This document shows positions 63,234 through 64,000 of a stretch of 64,000 nucleotides of DNA, piece after piece. The notes under the pieces are model-generated. The model did no database searches. It was given only the letters and a program-made list of their open reading frames with translations, and was not told the origin of the DNA. Origin of the DNA: Micromussa lordhowensis (taxonomy: Eukaryota > Cnidaria > Anthozoa > Scleractinia > Lobophylliidae); contig OZ026597.1 of assembly GCA_964020085.1 (NCBI GenBank), forward strand, positions 16,842,915 through 16,906,914, written 5' to 3'. The position numbers and the translations under genes were made by a program. Numbering within the stretch: position 1 is the first letter of the stretch; every line of letters begins with the position of its first letter.

Positions 63234-64000
63234 TCACTCTCAGCAGTGCGTTGTCTGTACGTTTGTCTCCCTTTTTAAAATCCTATTTAGACAACAAATT
63301 GTGATCCAGACGTCTAAGGTCAGCGAAGGGATTTCGTTCTGTTTACGACGATATGTCTGAGCTATTGTGATCGTTGTGTTTTACGGAAAGATGTAAGCAA
63401 CTCGCTCTGTTTGTAACAAAGTAACTTTCTTTTGCCTCCGTCATGAATTACTTTCTCAAACGTTTTTACGTGTACGTTTGTAACGATTCTTTCGAGTAAG
63501 TAAAAGTTTCCCAGTGCAAGGTTTGATAATTACACACCAGTTCTAGTGTCCCGGATGTTCCTTATAGGCTTCAAAAAAAGTCCAATTAATGAATGAAAAC
63601 GAATCAATGAAATCTAGTTCTTTATCGGGGGGATGAATGACACTTTCGTTCAGTGTTGATATCGTGGAACGTTATGTCAAGTTTCAGTGAATTTATATTA
63701 TCGGTGTTTCTCCAGTACCTAGTTACAGTACTCTTTCTTCGGGTTATCGCTGTTCTCCGAAAAGACCATCAACTCGATTCGTCTTGTTATAGCCCCTTTT
63801 GCCATAAAGACGTTGCTAGGCAACATACAGTCTGGTGGAAGAGCTGACGTAAAACCGAGCAAAGTATGCCCCGTATTTCTAATCTCAGGTTCAGATTTGG
63901 AAGCTGTTCGAATACTTTGGTAGGGATTTTCCCGTTGCTCCCGTGTTGTTAGTAGGATGATAGCATATTAGTGAATATGTTTGACGAATTCTCAACGAAA
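63234..64000 (+). other. RPRD2 3' UTR and downstream sequence
   Basis: Follows the RPRD2 stop codon. No clear AATAAA signal and no further gene were recognised; the 64-codon open frame at 63653-63847 has no recognisable domain. Confidence 0.5.

Overview
The window looks like nuclear DNA of an anthozoan cnidarian, most likely a stony coral. It is AT-rich, has intron-rich genes with standard GT-AG junctions and animal-type orthologues, and is full of short SINEs, hairpin MITEs, LINE tails and LTR elements. The coral assignment is inference from repeat style and protein resemblance; no database search was possible. Four cellular genes can be followed exon by exon, arranged as two divergent pairs.

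Layout. (1) 1-13.0 kb, minus strand: an Ariadne-1 type RBR ubiquitin ligase (ARIH1), sixteen coding exons visible, the last part of the gene lying beyond base 1. (2) 13.0-16.2 kb: divergent intergenic region with a LINE tail and several hairpins. (3) 16.2-20.9 kb, plus strand: a complete five-exon UBE2R/CDC34-type E2 enzyme. (4) 20.88-39.21 kb: a 9.17-kb block repeated twice in direct tandem, with only three differences noticed between the copies. It carries the end of the E2 gene and the last six exons of GALT. (5) 32.4-55.7 kb, minus strand: galactose-1-phosphate uridylyltransferase (GALT) in fifteen exons; copy B of the duplication supplies its 3' end and copy A holds a second, orphan 3' end. 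Its introns contain a decayed Gypsy-like element (42-44.7 kb), a pogo-like MITE and a 5.9-kb BEL/Pao retrotransposon (47.4-53.35 kb), itself nested in another repeat. (6) 55.7-56.5 kb: divergent promoter region, partly filled by an antisense LINE fragment. (7) 56.5-63.2 kb, plus strand: an RPRD2-like protein with a CID domain, acting on RNA polymerase II, in seven exons.

How the genes relate. The head-to-head ARIH1 and UBE2R genes encode an E3 and an E2 which in other animals act one after the other on neddylated cullin-RING ligases (priming, then chain extension). GALT (Leloir pathway) and RPRD2 (polymerase II CTD) share a short divergent spacer but no known pathway. The main novelty candidates are the near-identical tandem duplication that captured the 3' ends of two convergent genes, the E2/E3 neighbourhood, and an ambiguous GALT terminal exon. 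Nothing resembling a bacterial system, CRISPR array or operon is present.
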